Below are positions 34,301 to 46,270 of a stretch of 64,000 bases of DNA, piece after piece. Below the pieces are notes generated by a model. The model saw only the letters and a list, made by a program, of their open reading frames with translations, was not told the origin of the DNA and made no database searches. The position numbers and the translations under genes are program-made. The first letter of the stretch is position 1, and each line of letters opens with the position of its first letter. Source of the DNA: Gambelia wislizenii (taxonomy: Eukaryota > Chordata > Lepidosauria > Squamata > Crotaphytidae); assembly GCA_030847615.1 (NCBI GenBank), contig JAUMIR010000001.1, positions 251,723,187 to 251,787,186 of the forward strand. The letters are read 5' to 3'.

Positions 34301-37211
34301 CAGCATTCCTATCTGCAGATATTACTTAACTGAAGAAAGCCTGAGGTAAGAAGAGAGGATTTGTGTGTAAAAGGATTATCAACATTCTTGAACTCTGGTA
34401 GATTCCTGGACTCAGAATGCTTTATTTCTAAATGCATATCTTTTGCACCAGGCTCAAGTTGATCAATGTTGAATCAACTTGGAGTAGAACCCATAACCTT
34501 GAAGTCTGCTTAACCCAGTGGACATGAATACATACACTAACATTAGTTAATGTTGAACTGATCAGATCTTTCTGTAATTTTCTCACAAATAAGTTGTGTG
34601 TAGCAACCTTCCCAAAAGCACCAAACAGCACAATCCATGAATGATGCATTTTCATGACACATTCTGATGTACATGGGGCAAGGAACCACTCCATCAAAAT
34701 GATACATTAGAAACTGTAACAGTAGTTTCAGGAGCCTAATATTTTGATTCTGCAAATTCATGTACACATGTTTGGAAAGCCAATAACCCAGAAGCACTGG
34801 GGATTTGGTTAGAAAGCAATCCTTACTGCCAAAGCCACCACTACAAAACGTCATTGTATGCTCAGATCAGTGGCTTCCTCACTGAGTTTCAACTAAACCT
34901 GAATGTGTTAGAAGATGACAAGAGCTTAGTGCCACATGTGTTGAAGATACAACTGCAGTTCCTCCTGAGAGTGACAGGATGTTATGATATGCCATTGCTC
35001 CCAGAAAGATGGCATAGGAAGAACTGTGGCTGCCTGTACTGACCCAATGGGGGAAGCTATGTTTTCTCTCTGCACAATATGCCTGAAAGTAACAGCACAT
35101 CAACAGTGCTGGGTCAACTGCAGTTATCTTTTCAGCTTATGTGGCAGGAGCTCCATGTACTAGCTGCTAGGTATGTCGTAAAGGAAGGGAAATCAGCTAT
35201 CAGACCATCTTGTCATGGGAGTTGATATAGTATAGATTCTACAATAGACCTACATTAAACTAGGAGGGGTACTTTGGAGTTTAAACTCACTAAGTTCCTT
35301 CCTCATCAGCTGAAAAATGAATGACAATGTTCAGACAAGACTCTCTTTTTTTAAAAAATGCATAACTTGCCACCATTTCTGATTATCTCATGTAATGTGC
35401 AGTAGTGTAGTCTTTGCTTTAGGGAAGTCCTGTGGGACAACAATCCTATGAAGTCCCATGTCCAGGGCCACACATGAACCGAGTGTGTATCCTGCAACAT
35501 ATTCCATAATCTGCTGTAATGCTTTTGGGTGCAGGGACAAATACTTCAGAGTTGGTTTGCAGAATGTTTGATAAAGGAAGTGTCCTCTAAAGATACAAAG
35601 TTTGAAAACCAATGCTATACATAAAGACTGGTATTTAACCAGCCCAAAGCCAAATTAATCAGCGAACTATTGTTTTTATTTCATACAAATACCCCCTTTC
35701 TGGTTTGCCTAATAGGGGTACACTATCCTTCTTTTCAAGAGCTTCTTTGATCAGTCAATCCAGTTATCAGCAACAAGGAAAAACTATCAGGGATAATAAA
35801 TTGCCATTTTTCAAAACACTGTCATGTTAGTGAAGACTCACTGGAAAGCAGAGGGGGAATCAATTGGATTTATTGAATATCCATGCTCATCACATACGGA
35901 TGTTACTGTGATAGGTTAGTGCAGTCAGGTAGCCTTAAGGATAACATTTAACTGTGTGAGAGATCCTGCTCAAACTGCAGGCCCACTTCTAGTAATCCTT
36001 GGATTTGTGGTGTGAAATCTTAACACATATCCACAGAAAATAAGCAAGTGCAGGGAAATGTTTCTTCAATGCCAGCAAAGCTTTCCTGGTTCTTGCAAGT
36101 CTAATGAAGGGGATAAGCGGAACAGCAATCCCAGAATTTGTTGCAAGAAAAGAGGAACAGACCTTTAGCTGCCAGACAAACTTTGGTTGTCTACATTTGT
36201 GTTTCTTAAGTTATTTGATGAAGCAGACCAGCTTGTATCAGAAAGTGTATCAGAAACTGGCACCATATATGGGCCCACTGGCCAGCATTGTTTCTTTCTT
36301 TCCTGGAAACTTGCTGCAGACTCTCAGCCTATGGCTCATGCACTAGTACCACTCTACAGATCACCACTTTGAATAACACTGGTCTACACTGCATAAAGGC
36401 TCACTTTGTAAAAGCCTCAGTATATTCTTACAATCCCAAAAAAGCCCCTCAGTTCTTTTGTCTGAGGATACAATATTGCGTCCCAGCAGAAGTGTCAAAG
36501 CACCAAGCACAAATCTCAGTGGTCTTCCTACACACATGTGAGTGTGGTCTCAGGAATAAATGTGCAACCACAAGGCAGAAAGCTGAAGACCTACTCACTA
36601 CCAGATTTAAGGATGATATATGTGCAAGAGAGTAGATACAAGAGCAGAAGAAAAAGCAAAGGTGTTTAAACTAGTAAGGTATGTATGTACCAAGGATCAA
36701 ATAAGGTCTGAACTGTTCTAAGTAATGGGCAATTCAAAGTAAGATTTCCTGATTCCCAGCTAATTCAGAGCCAACTCAACCAAACAGAAAAAGCACTCCC
36801 TCAGGACAGTACCATTCAATATGGCAAGGAAGACTGCATGTTATTTTGAATTCATTGTGCATGTGAAAGCCTGGCACATTATCCTAATCTTCTCTTTGGG
36901 GTGTAAGCAGCAGCAGCATGTTTTCAGCCATGAGTCAGCATTCACAAATGTGATATCCTAGAAGGACTTGTTTTCTGAAGATCTAAATCTCAGTTACAAT
37001 CTGTTTCTGTCTGGAAAACATGTCATATTTCTTTTTAAAAATGGTACGTATATAATTACAACAGAATAACTAAAAAGACAGCACAGTCATAGAATTTTTT
37101 AACATATATCACATTTTTAAGGGATGTTTCAGGAACTTGCTCTTTTACCCCACAGTTCATGAGTCACACATAAAATACCTCTTCTTTCAGAGATTATATG
37201 AACTGGCTTAC

Positions 37212-37364
37212 CTGGATAGTCCCCAATGCCTGGTCCTGAATGGCTAGTCCAGGCATTTCTAGAATGGAATGCCCACATAAATCCTGTTGATGTATCATGC
37301 GTCCAACCACAAAGATCCCCAGGAAGGTCAAAGTTGCAGTTGAATCCTATAGGGATCTGGAAAT
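37212..37364 (-). CDS. NRP2: NRP2 exon: MAM domain, first part
   Basis: This 153-bp exon encodes (D)FQIPIGFNCNFDLPGD, then LCGWTHD and a tail ending GPGIGDYP. It aligns with the start of the neuropilin-2 MAM domain (human LPSGFNCNFDF, CGWMYD). Both early MAM cysteines (CNF and CGW) are conserved, but the second half differs strongly from the human sequence that I recall. The acceptor is ttgtaag|ATTT, giving a split Asp codon with the linker exon. The donor is CCAG|gtaagc, in phase 1. Phases match both neighbours with no stop, so the exon is very probably real although it is too short and divergent to stand out as a long ORF. The MAM domain takes part in neuropilin oligomerisation and membrane-proximal positioning. 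Confidence 0.93.
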
Positions 37365-37744
37365 CTTACAACAAGAACAGAACAACATAAAAATGGCATC
37401 AAAGAAAGGGCAGGCACATATAATTTGCTATTCAATAACTAACATAGCTGGCAAATTATAAATAGTTAAGGAAGTATGAAGTCTCCGGCATGAATGCATG
37501 AGTGCATGTTCTCTCCCTGGCTGCCTCGCGACACTTTTAACATGTCTCATGTTACAGCAGCTCTTGTGGATCAGTCTTAAGTTCCAAATCTTCAAAATAT
37601 ATATACTGTACCCACGTCCCTCAGCTAAGCAAATATAACTGAAAGCACCGAATGCTTCTATTTTTCTCTTTAACACTTTCATTAAGTGGAAACCCTGCTA
37701 ATCAAGGATAAATTGCCATGTTCTCCACCTGTGCTATACCATTC

Positions 37745-38490
37745 CATGATAGTGTGAAGTGATGATGATGATGAACAAGAAGAACTCAAAGAGTTGATAT
37801 TTGTAGTTCTCTCTCTCTCTCTGGCTTTTCTTCGCAAACGAAGATTCAGGAAGGACTCATCCCGCGCCTTCTGCAAGCGCGCTGATGACTAAAAAGGCCA
37901 ATCCGAGATAAACAAGTCCGGTTGCAAAAAGCGCAGCAGAAGGACTCCTCGGGTGATGTTTTTGGGTTGTGATTCTTTCTGCGTTGTCGTTTCTCTTCAA
38001 GACTTGTTCGTCGTGAGTTCTCAAATAAGGCTGCAGCATTGTGGATATTGCGTCTCCATGCCTCCCGATGTGAGGCCAGGGCGGACCACTGTTGGTGATC
38101 AATTTGGCCAAGCCTGAGATGTTGTTTCAGGGAGTCTTTGTATCGCTTTTTTGGAGCGCCCCTCTTACGCTGACCCGTGGCGAGTTCACCGTAGAGTAGT
38201 ATTTTTGGGAGGCGATGGTCCTCCATCCTAGAAACGTGACCTGCCCAGCGCAGCTGTGTTCTCAATATCATGGCCTCAATGCTGGTGATCCCTGCTTGTT
38301 CAAGGACAGCAACATTCGTCACATAGTCAGTCCAGTGTATATTTAGGATTGTGCGTAGACAGCGCTGATGAAAGCGCTCGAGGAGTCGTAGGTGGTGGCA
38401 ATAGGTGACTCATGTTTCAGATCCATAAAGGAGGATAGACAGTACGATGGCTCTATACACACTGATTTTTGTGCTTTGTAGTTAATAAAT
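37745..38490 (-). pseudogene. Non-LTR retrotransposon ORF2 C-terminus with C2H2-like finger
   Basis: The minus strand encodes the end of a LINE reverse transcriptase. The order is KISVYRAIVLSILLYGSET, then a TGA where Trp is expected, YCHHLRLLERFHQRCLRTIL, QLRWAGHVSRMEDHRLPK, RGAPKKRYKDSLKQHLRLG, and a terminal zinc-finger-like CAFCNRTC with SHQRAC. It stops near 37848, and a short 3' region ends near a GAT/ATC-rich tract around 37750. The family is common in vertebrates and invertebrates, but I do not assign the clade. The single stop in an otherwise open ~200-residue stretch suggests a relatively recent copy. Confidence 0.88.
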
Positions 38491-38554
38491 AATAAAACCA
38501 ATGGTGAGCTGGAAGATGACCAGAGTGGGACTGTTCTTTCAAGGTCATGTCTTA

Positions 38555-38660
38555 AGAAATATTTTAAAAATCATTATACGTTTTAAAAATGTTTTTAAAA
38601 AATCATTATATGTGTGTAATTCATATATGTTTTAAAAATCATTATATGTGTGTATTTCAG
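38555..38660 (+). repeat. Short tandem duplication
   Basis: The unit tttaaaaatcattatatgtg and close variants occur about three times within 100 bp, with (tg)n-type spacers. Confidence 0.8.
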
Positions 38661-39189
38661 AGCTGTATCTCAGAGCTGATTCACATACACAATATCTTAC
38701 CTCTCAGTGAACACAATCAAACCCCATTGAAATATGTTTATCTAAGGTTCTAGCAGACAATTTGAAAGCTTTGCTTGTGGCATACATTCTCTGTTAACTG
38801 TTTCACATCTGCTGTGTTGCAGTAAATGTACAATGAATGTGTGAGTTGAAATCAGTGGGCTTTAATGCCAATGAGAATGGCTTCAATCAGGAATGGAGAG
38901 CTGTGGCCCTCAAAATATTATTGGACTACAGCTATCATCATGACTATTAGCTATGCTAGCTAGGACTGATGGGAGCTCAGATCCTTCACATATTTCCCCA
39001 CTCCTAGTCTGAATGGGATTTTGGCACCCACAAACTTTTTTGTACTGTGCTTTGAGTCCAGCTATGTTCTGGAAGACACACTGTGAAGGGCAAGAGGCCC
39101 TGTTGATATTCTGTATTCTAGCCTTGGGTTTCCCTGATGTCTATAGTTTACTGAAAACTACTGGGAGATTCATTTGAAAAGTGTGAGTA

Positions 39190-39417
39190 CAGTTGTCCCT
39201 CCACATTCACAGATTTGGCATTCAGGGTTTTAAGTATTCACAGCTTGAAAATATTCTTTAAAAAATAATAATCCAAAAAGCAGACCTTGATTTTGCCATC
39301 TTATATAAGGGACACCATTTTGCTATGTCATTGCATATAAAGAGACTTGAGTATTCATGGATTTGGGCATTCACGGGGGGTCCTGGAACCAAACCCCAGC
39401 GAATGTGAAGGGACAAC

Positions 39418-39418
<1 letters not shown>
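39190..39418. mobile_element. Tigger/MER2-like MITE
   Basis: Same family and orientation as 1107-1336. The left end is CAGTTGTCCCTCC after TA. The right end is gggacaact, running into an (AT)n tract that has blurred the target duplication. Confidence 0.83.

Positions 39419-39469
<51 letters not shown>
39418..39469 (+). repeat. (AT)n(AG)n microsatellite
   Basis: A compound dinucleotide tract that begins exactly at the end of the MITE. Confidence 0.97.
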
Positions 39470-39471
<2 letters not shown>

Positions 39472-41047
39472 TGTTGACTTTGTAATACAAGTTCAGGTAG
39501 TAAGAAGAGCTGCTGAAAACATGGGGAGTAATCCTCATGTTAATTGTTCTAGATGTGGGATGAATCCTGAAACCAGTTCCTATGCAAACCTGTGCTGGTA
39601 CACCTTTGCAATAACAGGAATACAGTAGAAGATCCTCCACAGATTTCATGCTGGTTCCAGTGCTCCAGTTCACAGATAAATTAGGAAGTCAGTTTTATCT
39701 GAATTTTATACAAAGTGGTGGTTGCCAATGGAAATGGGGGGAGCACAGGATAATCTAAAGAACTCAGTTTCTAGGAGGAAAACCTAATGCTAGGAACTGG
39801 CCGTTCTAGGGAGGATGGAACTGAGGAAAAAAGAAACTTCAGGATATAGGAATTCTGGAGGAACCTTGACACTGGAAGGCTGCTACATCCACTCTAAGCA
39901 GCAATAGCGTTGGCATCCTTCCATGGCAGGAAGAGCAACTCAGGGAAAAATATGGCAGCACCAGATGCAGCTTATTTGAAGTTTTGCTAAATCAGGAGGA
40001 AGCTTTAAATCACCAAACCTACATTGATAATGAACACTAACGCAGAGGTTAGGAACCCGTGTATGATAGCCGTCAGGTAGCCATTAATATAGAAATGGAA
40101 ACAATCTGCTAGGTTTCAAAAAATAAAATTCATGGCAATACTCATAAGTAATACTAATAATGGACATAGTTCCTTTGGATTTATGTTCTAATCTAATTAT
40201 CCTCCTGAGAAAAGTATTGTTTCTTTCAGACTTCCATAAATCTGACTGTCCAAAGAAATATGAATCATTGTTTGCAGAGCCCAAGAAGGAAAACCTTAGC
40301 TAAATCAAATGTTTGTGAACTCTGGGAATGAAAATCACAGCTTGATACACGCAAAACAATTTAAACTACCCACAGCTATCCTGAAACATGTAATTAGTAC
40401 AAATTCCTAGCTTTTCTGTAAAGTAGAAAATTCCATAGTAATTCAGTAAAAAACAGGTTAAGATTGATTTCACATGAAGGAAATAAACGTGTGGTCTGGG
40501 CTGTTACTAGAAATTGCAGGTGAGGTCCCACTGGGCAGACTAGCATACTGATTATTTATGAAAATAAAAAACCCTTTCACAAAAAAATCCAACTTGTCAT
40601 GAAGAAGGGTAGGATAAAACATGACAATGTAAATGATTAAAATAATGGAGATCAGGCATCTAGCCACAAGGGTGCCCATGGAGGCCCAACCATCCTGAAG
40701 ATCCCTCTGGCCTTTCTTCCTAAAGCAGGAACCAATTGGCCATTGGACTCATTGGGCTATACTGGCCTGGCCTGCACATGTATTTATTTCCTGGTGGGAA
40801 ATGTGCAAACTATTTAATATTTACAAGTACTGTGACTCACCTATTCTTTTCATTGAACTAGGGGAATCACCCTCTTTACACTTAGCTTACCCCAACTCAA
40901 AATTTCTGGGGATGGGCCTGATGGGGATGGTTTCTAGCCCATTTGAGTAAAGGAGGGGAGAGGGAAGCCTTCCCTTGAAAGCTACTTAAGGCACTCTCTG
41001 GAGAGCAGGAATAGAACAAACATAAATATATCAGGGTTGGTTTTCTT

Positions 41048-41067
41048 AAAAAAAAAAAAAAGAAGAA

Positions 41068-41108
<41 letters not shown>

Positions 41109-41109
41109 A
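41048..41109 (+). repeat. (A)n(AAAG)n microsatellite
   Basis: An A-run is followed by AAG units and about 10 AAAG units. It could be the tail of an unrecognised retroelement. Confidence 0.97.
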
Positions 41110-42421
41110 CAAAACATCCACCCTTAAGCATACAGCAAATCAATCAAGCATTTTGTGAAGTCACTCACTCCTTGATAGTAAATAAGTTCAGACTTGTGTC
41201 CAGGCCTCTCTACAGCTTGGGCTGTCACTAGTAATATAATTCTGCAATCCCCAGTTCCCTTGGCTGGGAAACTAGAGGAGGAAAGAAGAGCAATCATTTA
41301 GCTGCAAACACATTATTGACAGCAATATGACTGGACTGGCCAAGCTGCAGCTCAAGATCATTGTTTCAGTTCAAGCCTGGCCCCTACCCAACTCATGGAA
41401 GAGGCACTTCAAGACAGGGAATTAACTGGCTCTCTCTCCTGGTCAAAGAGAAGGGAAGGTGGGAGGTAGAACACATCATACTATACCTCCCACAGTGATG
41501 CTGTCAAAAACTGGACCACTCATTCTTCACAACAAGTGTCTCTGTCTTGGGGTTTGGCTGCTGCAATTGCTTTTCTGATATGAGCCTTTAATTCTCTACG
41601 AGCAAAGCAGACCTTTGTGTGCGTATGAAAGAGTGAGAAGGTTCACAATATGAGCTGGTGCCCAGTGTGTAAACCACTGGGTGTCACTGGGTTTGTGCAA
41701 TTGTATGGGTGTGGTGTAGAGAGTGAAGTCACCATCAGCATGGGACAAATCTAAGATGCTCACTGGTCCTGGGACTGAGCAAGCCCAGGAGGTTGGAAGT
41801 TACTGGCAACAGCCATCATCAGCAACTGCTTGGCCTGCAGCAGAGGACAGGTCTGGGGCTCCCTTGAGACTGTGAGCTGGACACAGAATGCTAGGAAGCA
41901 GGAACAGTTTGGCTAGGGAATCTGAAAGGAGTTGTGGGGAAAGCAGAAGATTTAAAGTGTGATAAGCAGTGTGAGAGAGAAAAAATGAGGGATGGGCAAC
42001 AGGTAACCAAGGCAGATACTTGCACAGACCTGTGACAAATGGCAGAAAGGGAGTGGGAATAAGTTAGACCTTGAAGAATATGAGTTGCCTCTTGACTTCA
42101 GAATGGGAAAGAGAACAATAAAGACTACTTTTGGCCATGGCTGAGAATGAGGGAAAGCTTTCTAGAAAGGCCAGGGCAGAGGGTGACTATGAGACTGGGT
42201 GGGGCAGGGTAGCGTGGGAAGAGGGCAGATTAAGACCCTTTCTGTTTACATCTGCTGAGGCCATTCTTTTTGCTTGCCTCAAAGCAGCCTCCTTGGGCTG
42301 GAAGCAGCTGGGATCCTTCACAAGGGGCAGCTGTGGGTCTCGAACACTGCTGGGTGCAGCAGCTTTGTCACAGGACCTCTCCACAGGCTGTGCAATATTG
42401 AAAGGCTAACCCAGTAAGTAC

Positions 42422-42538
42422 CTCCATTCTCCACACAGCCATCAGCACACTCTGTTGCTTCTTCATCAGTGGGAAACTGAGTGGTGATCTCCTCACTCTT
42501 CAAGGTGGGCTTCAGGGTCTCTGCAGTGGACTTTACTT
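42422..42538 (-). CDS. NRP2: NRP2 exon: b2-to-MAM linker
   Basis: This 117-bp exon encodes the flexible segment between the b2 and MAM domains. It reads (E)VKSTAETLKPTLKSEE, then PTDEEATECADGCVENG. Human NRP2 has the corresponding ETLGPTVKSEETTT and PTEEEATECGENC (from memory). The acceptor is attgtag|AAGT and the donor GGAG|gtactt. It enters in phase 1, with its first two bases completing a Glu codon from the b2 exon, and leaves in phase 1, supplying the G of an Asp codon in the next exon. The sequence is acidic and rich in Ser/Thr, as expected of a linker that may be O-glycosylated. The donor is weaker than the others at positions +4 to +6. An alternative acceptor 3 nt downstream would break the phase match, so 42538 is preferred. 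Confidence 0.92.
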
Positions 42539-42781
42539 CTACAATTAAATGGAAAACAAAAGGTCAAAGAATGAAGCATCTACTCAAATTCAGAAAGGAC
42601 ATCAAATTTGCTTGCAACCCTGTGTGGTTGGAACAGAGGATTACCTTCCCCATGTTGCAAGTGAGCTGGTGGATCTGAGGTTAATGATGAGGGAAAGCCT
42701 ATGAATCAATGAAGGACATTGCTAGAGAGATGCTTGGGAATGCAGATCCCAAGCACAGCAAATATGCTCTGGAAATATAGT

Positions 42782-42965
42782 GTGTGTATGTGCCTTCAAG
42801 TCACCTGTTTAGGCAAGGAATACTCAGAGGTGGTTTTGTCCATACCTTCCTCTGAAATGTAGCCTAGAGCACCTGTTATTCATTGACAGTTTCCCATCTG
42901 AGCACTAACCAGAGCTGACCCTGCTTAGTTTCCAAGAACAGATGGGATCTGATGTCTTTAGAGTA
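42782..42965 (-). mobile_element. 5S-rRNA-derived SINE (antisense copy)
   Basis: This is the reverse complement of the family at 12005-12238. The plus strand begins with tgtgtatgtgccttcaag and ends with gatgggatctgatgtcttt. The 5S-like part is at the right end. Confidence 0.8.
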
Positions 42966-45900
42966 TTTAGGCAACTGCCCTGGGACTAAAAAGAGAAACA
43001 ATCTCCAGATAAACAGTTAAGTTAACTGGTTAAATAATATCAGACTCAGAACACCCAAGGCATAAAATCTGGCAGAAAAAAAATCCTTTTGTGTAGAGTA
43101 AGAAGGTAAATGGAGGTGGCGGGTGCAGGGGAGGAGGCATGAAGTTTCCCACATGCCACAGATGTCAACATGGCTCAAATCGCTTGTAAAGCTTGATTTA
43201 CAGATGCAGAGGAAATAAAGGACTCTTTCATGTTTGGACTCCAGTGGAAAACAATCTGCTTTATACTTCAGTTCTTACTGGTTTCATTTTAAAAACGAAA
43301 AACAAGGAGTAGCTCTGGAGAAACTGAAATCTTGGGCAATATATTATTTTTTCTGCATAAAAAGGATAAGACCCAGAAAAAGTAGATAGACCCCAAATAT
43401 ATCCATGTATAAAAACAAGTTACTCATCACTACAGTAAGGGACTCAAAGAGTATTATGTGGCTTTTTTGTAGACAAGCATCTGATTTTATACTTCGGCCA
43501 ACCACTTTATCCCACAGTCCCACTGCCACTGTGGGGGGGGGAGAAAAGTCCTGGAAACTAGGTACCTAAGAACAGGTGTCAAGGGCAATTTAAGCCACAA
43601 ATAAATGTAACTAAGCTAACAAATAACAAATAACTTACAATGCAGTCACATACTGATTTATTTTTAAAATGGAGAAAACTATGCAGGGGTGGCACAGAAA
43701 GAATTTCATTACACTCACTCACAACTCTGAGAAATGTTTGTGTGACATATTATATGAAAGACTGTTCAAATGCAGTGCCAGAAGAAAGATCAAAGATATT
43801 GTGATATGGAAACAGAAACTCTGAATCAAGCAAGCTGCAGTTTTGAGCATGAAATAAACTATGAACATCAATGTAACTACTGGAAGTTTTTTTATTATTA
43901 TTTTGCATAAATGTGTTCAGTGGTATATCTTGCGGCCAATTACCTGAGGTTTTGTGGAATTTGAATGTTCTTGGTATTGATGCTAGTGACAGAGAGATAA
44001 GTAAATCAGGGAGAAGTATATTTTAGAGAGAAGAGAGTATGATGGACCAGTACAAGCAAGCTTTTGTACATAGGCCAAGTTGACAGTGTACTGAAGAAAG
44101 GTTTTTGAAAATGCATACATCCCTCTGCTTTAAATAACTGTCTAGCACATATCTTGTCACATGGAAGGAGTACCACCAAGTCCATTCTATCTACCACTTG
44201 CATGTACTAAGGATTGTTTGAACATGTCCTACTGTAAGACAAGAGGGAGAAAAGCTGATATGCAACATGTATAGATTCTGCTCTTTAAACACTGAGCTTC
44301 TTTGCAATTTTGGACACATTTTGAAATGTACACCCATAACCATGAGGGCTACCAACTGATACTTGGTCCTTAAGAGAGAGAAAGGAAGAGAAGAGGGAAG
44401 GAATAGATTCTCAGGCATGGGAATCCAGAAGCAAATACCAGGTTACCCATAGAATTCTGCATGTAAAATATATGCTAGTACTACTCAGCTAATCATTACA
44501 TAAAGGCAAAAGCAAGAAGAAATTAAGAGATTTCAGGAACTTATTCTGGATGTTCACAGAATACCTCACAATCTGATAGCTGCCCGATTTGTTGGTTCAA
44601 ATTTGCTATGGTGCCATACAGCTCCAAAGACATCTAAGAGCAAATGCCATTCAAGGAACCAAACAAAATAATTACTGGCAAAGACCCGGTTAAAGGAAGA
44701 GATCTAAAGCTGAAAGTCAGATACAGAAAATGATTTTCCTGTGTGCTTAGAGATTTAGAGTAGGAACACAAATGACCGTGTGAGAGATCTTTGAACAGGA
44801 AAGCCTCATCCTGTGCTGCATCCTTTTCTCTTGTAATTTAGGGGCTCTCTGGTGTCTTGTACAAGTCAATAGAGCTGTATGGGTTTCATGCCAGGATGCA
44901 GCAAAATTGCCACAGCAGTGGCAGCTGCAGCAACAGGGTAGGCAACATGCTCCATAAGAAAGGAAAGCAAGCAAAATGGACTCACTCCTGCTGGGCAGTG
45001 AATGTGCTGCAAGAGGCATCTGTGGATCCTGTTACAAAGCTGTTGAGCAATGGAAACCAGATGTTGGTAAGTTCAAAGGAGGGAAGAGCAGTCACGAGCT
45101 AATGTTCGTCAATCTTCAGAGGAGGAAAAATGTTGGCAGGACCTTGAAAGAAGCCAGCTGTTGATCTACTGCTTCTATTCCACCCTACCCCACCCTTCCC
45201 TACCAACTGGCTATAAATGAGAAATTACATCCTGAAATTAGCTTCTATTGGGACTGCTTCAACTATTGTTTCTTGTATTCAGAAACTAATCTTTCAGTAC
45301 AGTATAAGGTACAAGGGTGCAAGTTAAGTCTGAAGTGTTCATTTGCTGCATGCTCCAATCAATTAATAAGATTTATTTATGGTGACAAAAACAAGGGCAA
45401 AGTATTAAGATGACTCACAATCCCTTGAGGGTAAGAGACACAAGACTGAGAAGGGGGGAAAAACACATGTTCTTCAAATAGGCAGAAGAGCTTGGGAATT
45501 TGGAAACCAAATTGATTTTTTTCCCTCACAAGGTGGTTGAGTATTAACAGGCCCATAGGGTGTGAGGTGTAGTAGGGATGATGGCCAAGCAAAGGGTGAG
45601 CACCTCACTTACACTACTCAAGAGTGTAGTTTTATTATATGAGAAGGCAGAATATTGCTCTTCCTACCTCTCAGTGATAAAAAGGCATAGTTCTAACTGG
45701 GATGGCCCACTGTGCCTGGGCTGTACCACTTCAGATTGCAGGGTGGGGCTCAGTTGACAATGCTCTTCTGTGGGGTGGAGATGGAAAGCATCCTATATAT
45801 ACATATAAAACTAAAACACAGAAACACGGGTTGGTCTAGAAACTTTCTCCTAGATATCTAGCTTACTTACAGTGTTTGAGTTTCTTCCCCCTGTCATGGA

Positions 45901-46065
45901 GACTGATTCAGTTACAGCAGCCCTACTTTGTAGCTTGAAGTAGTACAGTCCAAACACAAGTTTACCAGTTCAGTGACGACTAAGCCAGCAGTGGTACCTG
46001 CATTGTTTGCTATTATGTGTGCAGGGGAGGTGTAGCAACATCATTTTGTCCACCATACGTTATTG

Positions 46066-46270
46066 TCGTTTGTTACATTTATATCCTGCCTTTTCTCCAA
46101 TGAATTCAAGACAGAACATGAACATAGGTCTCCCTCCTCTCTACTTTATCTTCATGAAAACCCCTCCAAAGGGAATGGTTGGGCCAAGGCCATCCAGCAA
46201 ATTTCATGGCTCAGGGAGACTAGAATCTAGACCTCCCAAATACCAGTCCAGCACCTTATTCATTAGGTCA
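46066..46270 (-). mobile_element. SINE/LINE tail (antisense)
   Basis: The plus strand starts with ttacatttatatcctgcct, the complement of a LINE-type 3' end. It continues through gggccaaggccatccagc and a degraded B-box complement to tcattaggtcatgttga. This fits a decayed tRNA-related SINE with a LINE-derived tail. Confidence 0.6.

Larger units (their letters stand above)
1666..37211 (-). other. NRP2: NRP2 intron between the two MAM exons (35.5 kb)
   Basis: This very large intron contains most of the mobile elements in the window. Stretches where I recognise nothing specific are 2231-3500, 3610-4244, 10030-12000, 12850-13328, 15000-15900, 16710-17170, 17735-22368 (apart from small simple repeats), 27310-27710, 29270-30760 and 31380-37200. 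Short scattered pieces resembling the common reptile motif around ctcccagaatcc occur at 19925-19960 and 31495-31570, but they are too degraded to delimit. The segment 20580-20830 looks unlike repeat DNA and is discussed as a possible conserved non-coding element. Confidence 0.9.
37365..42421 (-). other. NRP2: NRP2 intron between linker and MAM part 1 exons
   Basis: This 5.06-kb intron contains a non-LTR retrotransposon 3' fragment (37745-38490), a Tigger/MER2-like MITE (39190-39418), an (AT)n(AG)n tract and an (AAAG)n tract. The stretches 38660-39180, 39480-41030 and 41110-42420 show nothing that I can identify. Confidence 0.88.
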
